NCBI GenBank assembly: GCA_012845835.1
Contig: JABAKD010000013.1
Span: 5,764,628 to 5,828,627 of the forward strand
DNA length: 64,000 nt
Source of the DNA: Undaria pinnatifida
Lineage: Eukaryota > Sar > Phaeophyceae > Laminariales > Alariaceae
Direction: 5' to 3'
This document shows positions 63,150 to 64,000 of this stretch, piece after piece. The notes beneath the pieces are model-generated. The model ran no database searches. It was not told the DNA's origin and saw only the letters and a list, made by a program, of their open reading frames with translations. The position numbers were made by a program, and so were the translations under genes. Numbering within the stretch: the first letter of the stretch is position 1; each line of letters begins with the position of its first letter.

Positions 63150-63738
63150 ATGCCGCGACTGCGTTGCACAACTCGTTGCTGCCCAACCGCCGAAGTTCTG
63201 CGTATGCGCGACCGGTGCTGCGTGTGCAGCACGGGGTACAAAAGTGCGTACCAATCGTTCCCTTTCACGAATGACCAATTTGTCTACCCGATTTTTTCCC
63301 TGGGCGGGCTTCTTCAGCCAACCTAGAAGTCGTGCGGTTGTGGTGCAAGTGCGGTCAAAGGTTCAAAATTCGCAAACAAGTGGTACCAGGTATCATAGCG
63401 GAGGAGGCGGGCGACCGAAAGGAATCTGAAAGCAGCGGCAAAGGTAGGTGCCCGCGTTCGCCTACGTGAGTGTGAGCTGTTTTTTCAAAATTTGTTCGCT
63501 TCCCTGCTCTTACCGCCCTCTGCCTTTGGTGAATTGGCCGCGCTGTCATCACACCCTATTGCCCCTTCCACGTGAGTTGTGTTCCGACTTTTCCAGCACA
63601 GCAGAAGCCACGCAGGGGGTCAGCTTGGCTCCGGGAGAAGCAACACTGATCGAAGATCGATTTTTGGTGAAAAGGGACGAAAGTGCCTCATCCATTACAG
63701 ACAGTGTAGCAGGGGCGATACACCATGCACACCAGTAG
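63150..63738 (+). CDS. small Cys-containing protein, three compact exons
   Basis: Exons 63150-63243, 63318-63443 and 63602-63738 (stop TAG) join across introns of 74 and 158 bases (GT..AG, both phase 1) into 118 residues. The N-terminal half is Cys-rich: RCTTRCC, then RCCVC, then WCKCG. Two such CxxC/CxC pairs are compatible with zinc binding but match no family I can name. A basic segment (QRFKIRKQ) and an acidic Ser/Thr-rich tail follow. The ATG at 63150 is chosen because it is in frame and the frame is closed upstream by a stop at 63096-63098; an acceptor at 63106-63107 could instead splice in further upstream exons. The last exon uses the second of two adjacent AGs (63600-63601), which restores the frame. 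Function unknown. Confidence 0.5.
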
Positions 63739-64000
63739 CATTTTTCCACATGACTGAGTTATTATTTTATCTAGGATACAGTAAGGATATCAAACCATCA
63801 CGTGACTAAGGATCTAGTCAGGTCGCATCCATGCCGCCCAAGGGATTAATGGCGTGTGATTGGTCAGAACCAACAGTCCCGGGAGATTTTAGCTTCCGAA
63901 CTTTAAGTTCTGCCGATGCTTTTGTGGGGTTGTCATCATCATCAGATGCTTTTCCGGGTTCGGCCAATTTTCCCGCGATCCCCCTCCCCGCACACCTGAT

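Overview
The window is nuclear DNA of a brown alga (Phaeophyceae). The evidence is the 3' part of a mannuronan C5-epimerase gene, an enzyme of alginate synthesis that within eukaryotes is known as a large brown-algal family. Short exons (54-301 bases here) separated by long GT..AG introns fit the same assignment. Genus cannot be told. No rRNA, convincing tRNA, CRISPR array or bacterial operon was seen. Most open reading frames of 60-260 codons are chance, because exons are short and several real exons have no internal ATG. I found the gene models by joining exons whose splice phases agree.

Layout, left to right. 0.4-0.9 kb is a 44-bp minisatellite, followed by an inverted-repeat element. 1.72-8.50 kb (+) holds the last five exons of the epimerase gene; its 5' end lies off the window. 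A decayed duplicate of its last exon (8.64-8.84 kb) and a ~170-bp satellite (8.85-10.1 kb) follow. 10-24.6 kb is repeat-dominated: a ~120-bp satellite, a 53-bp minisatellite, microsatellites and short elements with terminal inverted repeats. 24.68-35.09 kb (-) is a three-exon gene for a 207-residue cysteine-rich protein with an N-terminal hydrophobic segment and a GPI-signal-like tail; its 3.8- and 6.0-kb introns are packed with repeats. 36-48 kb has no supported gene and contains a ~4-kb composite element bounded by ~350-bp inverted repeats, SINE copies and extreme G/C homopolymers.

49.5-64 kb is the more genic end. It holds an ATG-less minus-strand exon (49.5-49.8 kb), a five-exon minus-strand gene with a poly-Ala tract (50.8-52.6 kb), and a head-to-head plus-strand ORF closed by an 811-bp TIR element with a TTA target duplication (53.23-54.04 kb). 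A 4-kb GC-rich decayed coding region follows, Gag-like in composition and on the minus strand (54.4-58.5 kb). Then come a MYND zinc-finger fragment (58.85-59.05 kb, -) and a compact three-exon cysteine-containing gene (63.15-63.74 kb, +).

The genes do not form a pathway. The shared theme is extracellular biology: the epimerase acts on cell-wall alginate, and the 207-residue protein looks secreted or membrane-anchored. The main interest of the window is its set of non-autonomous mobile elements: at least four short TIR families, a tRNA-derived SINE, and nested insertions that give their relative ages.
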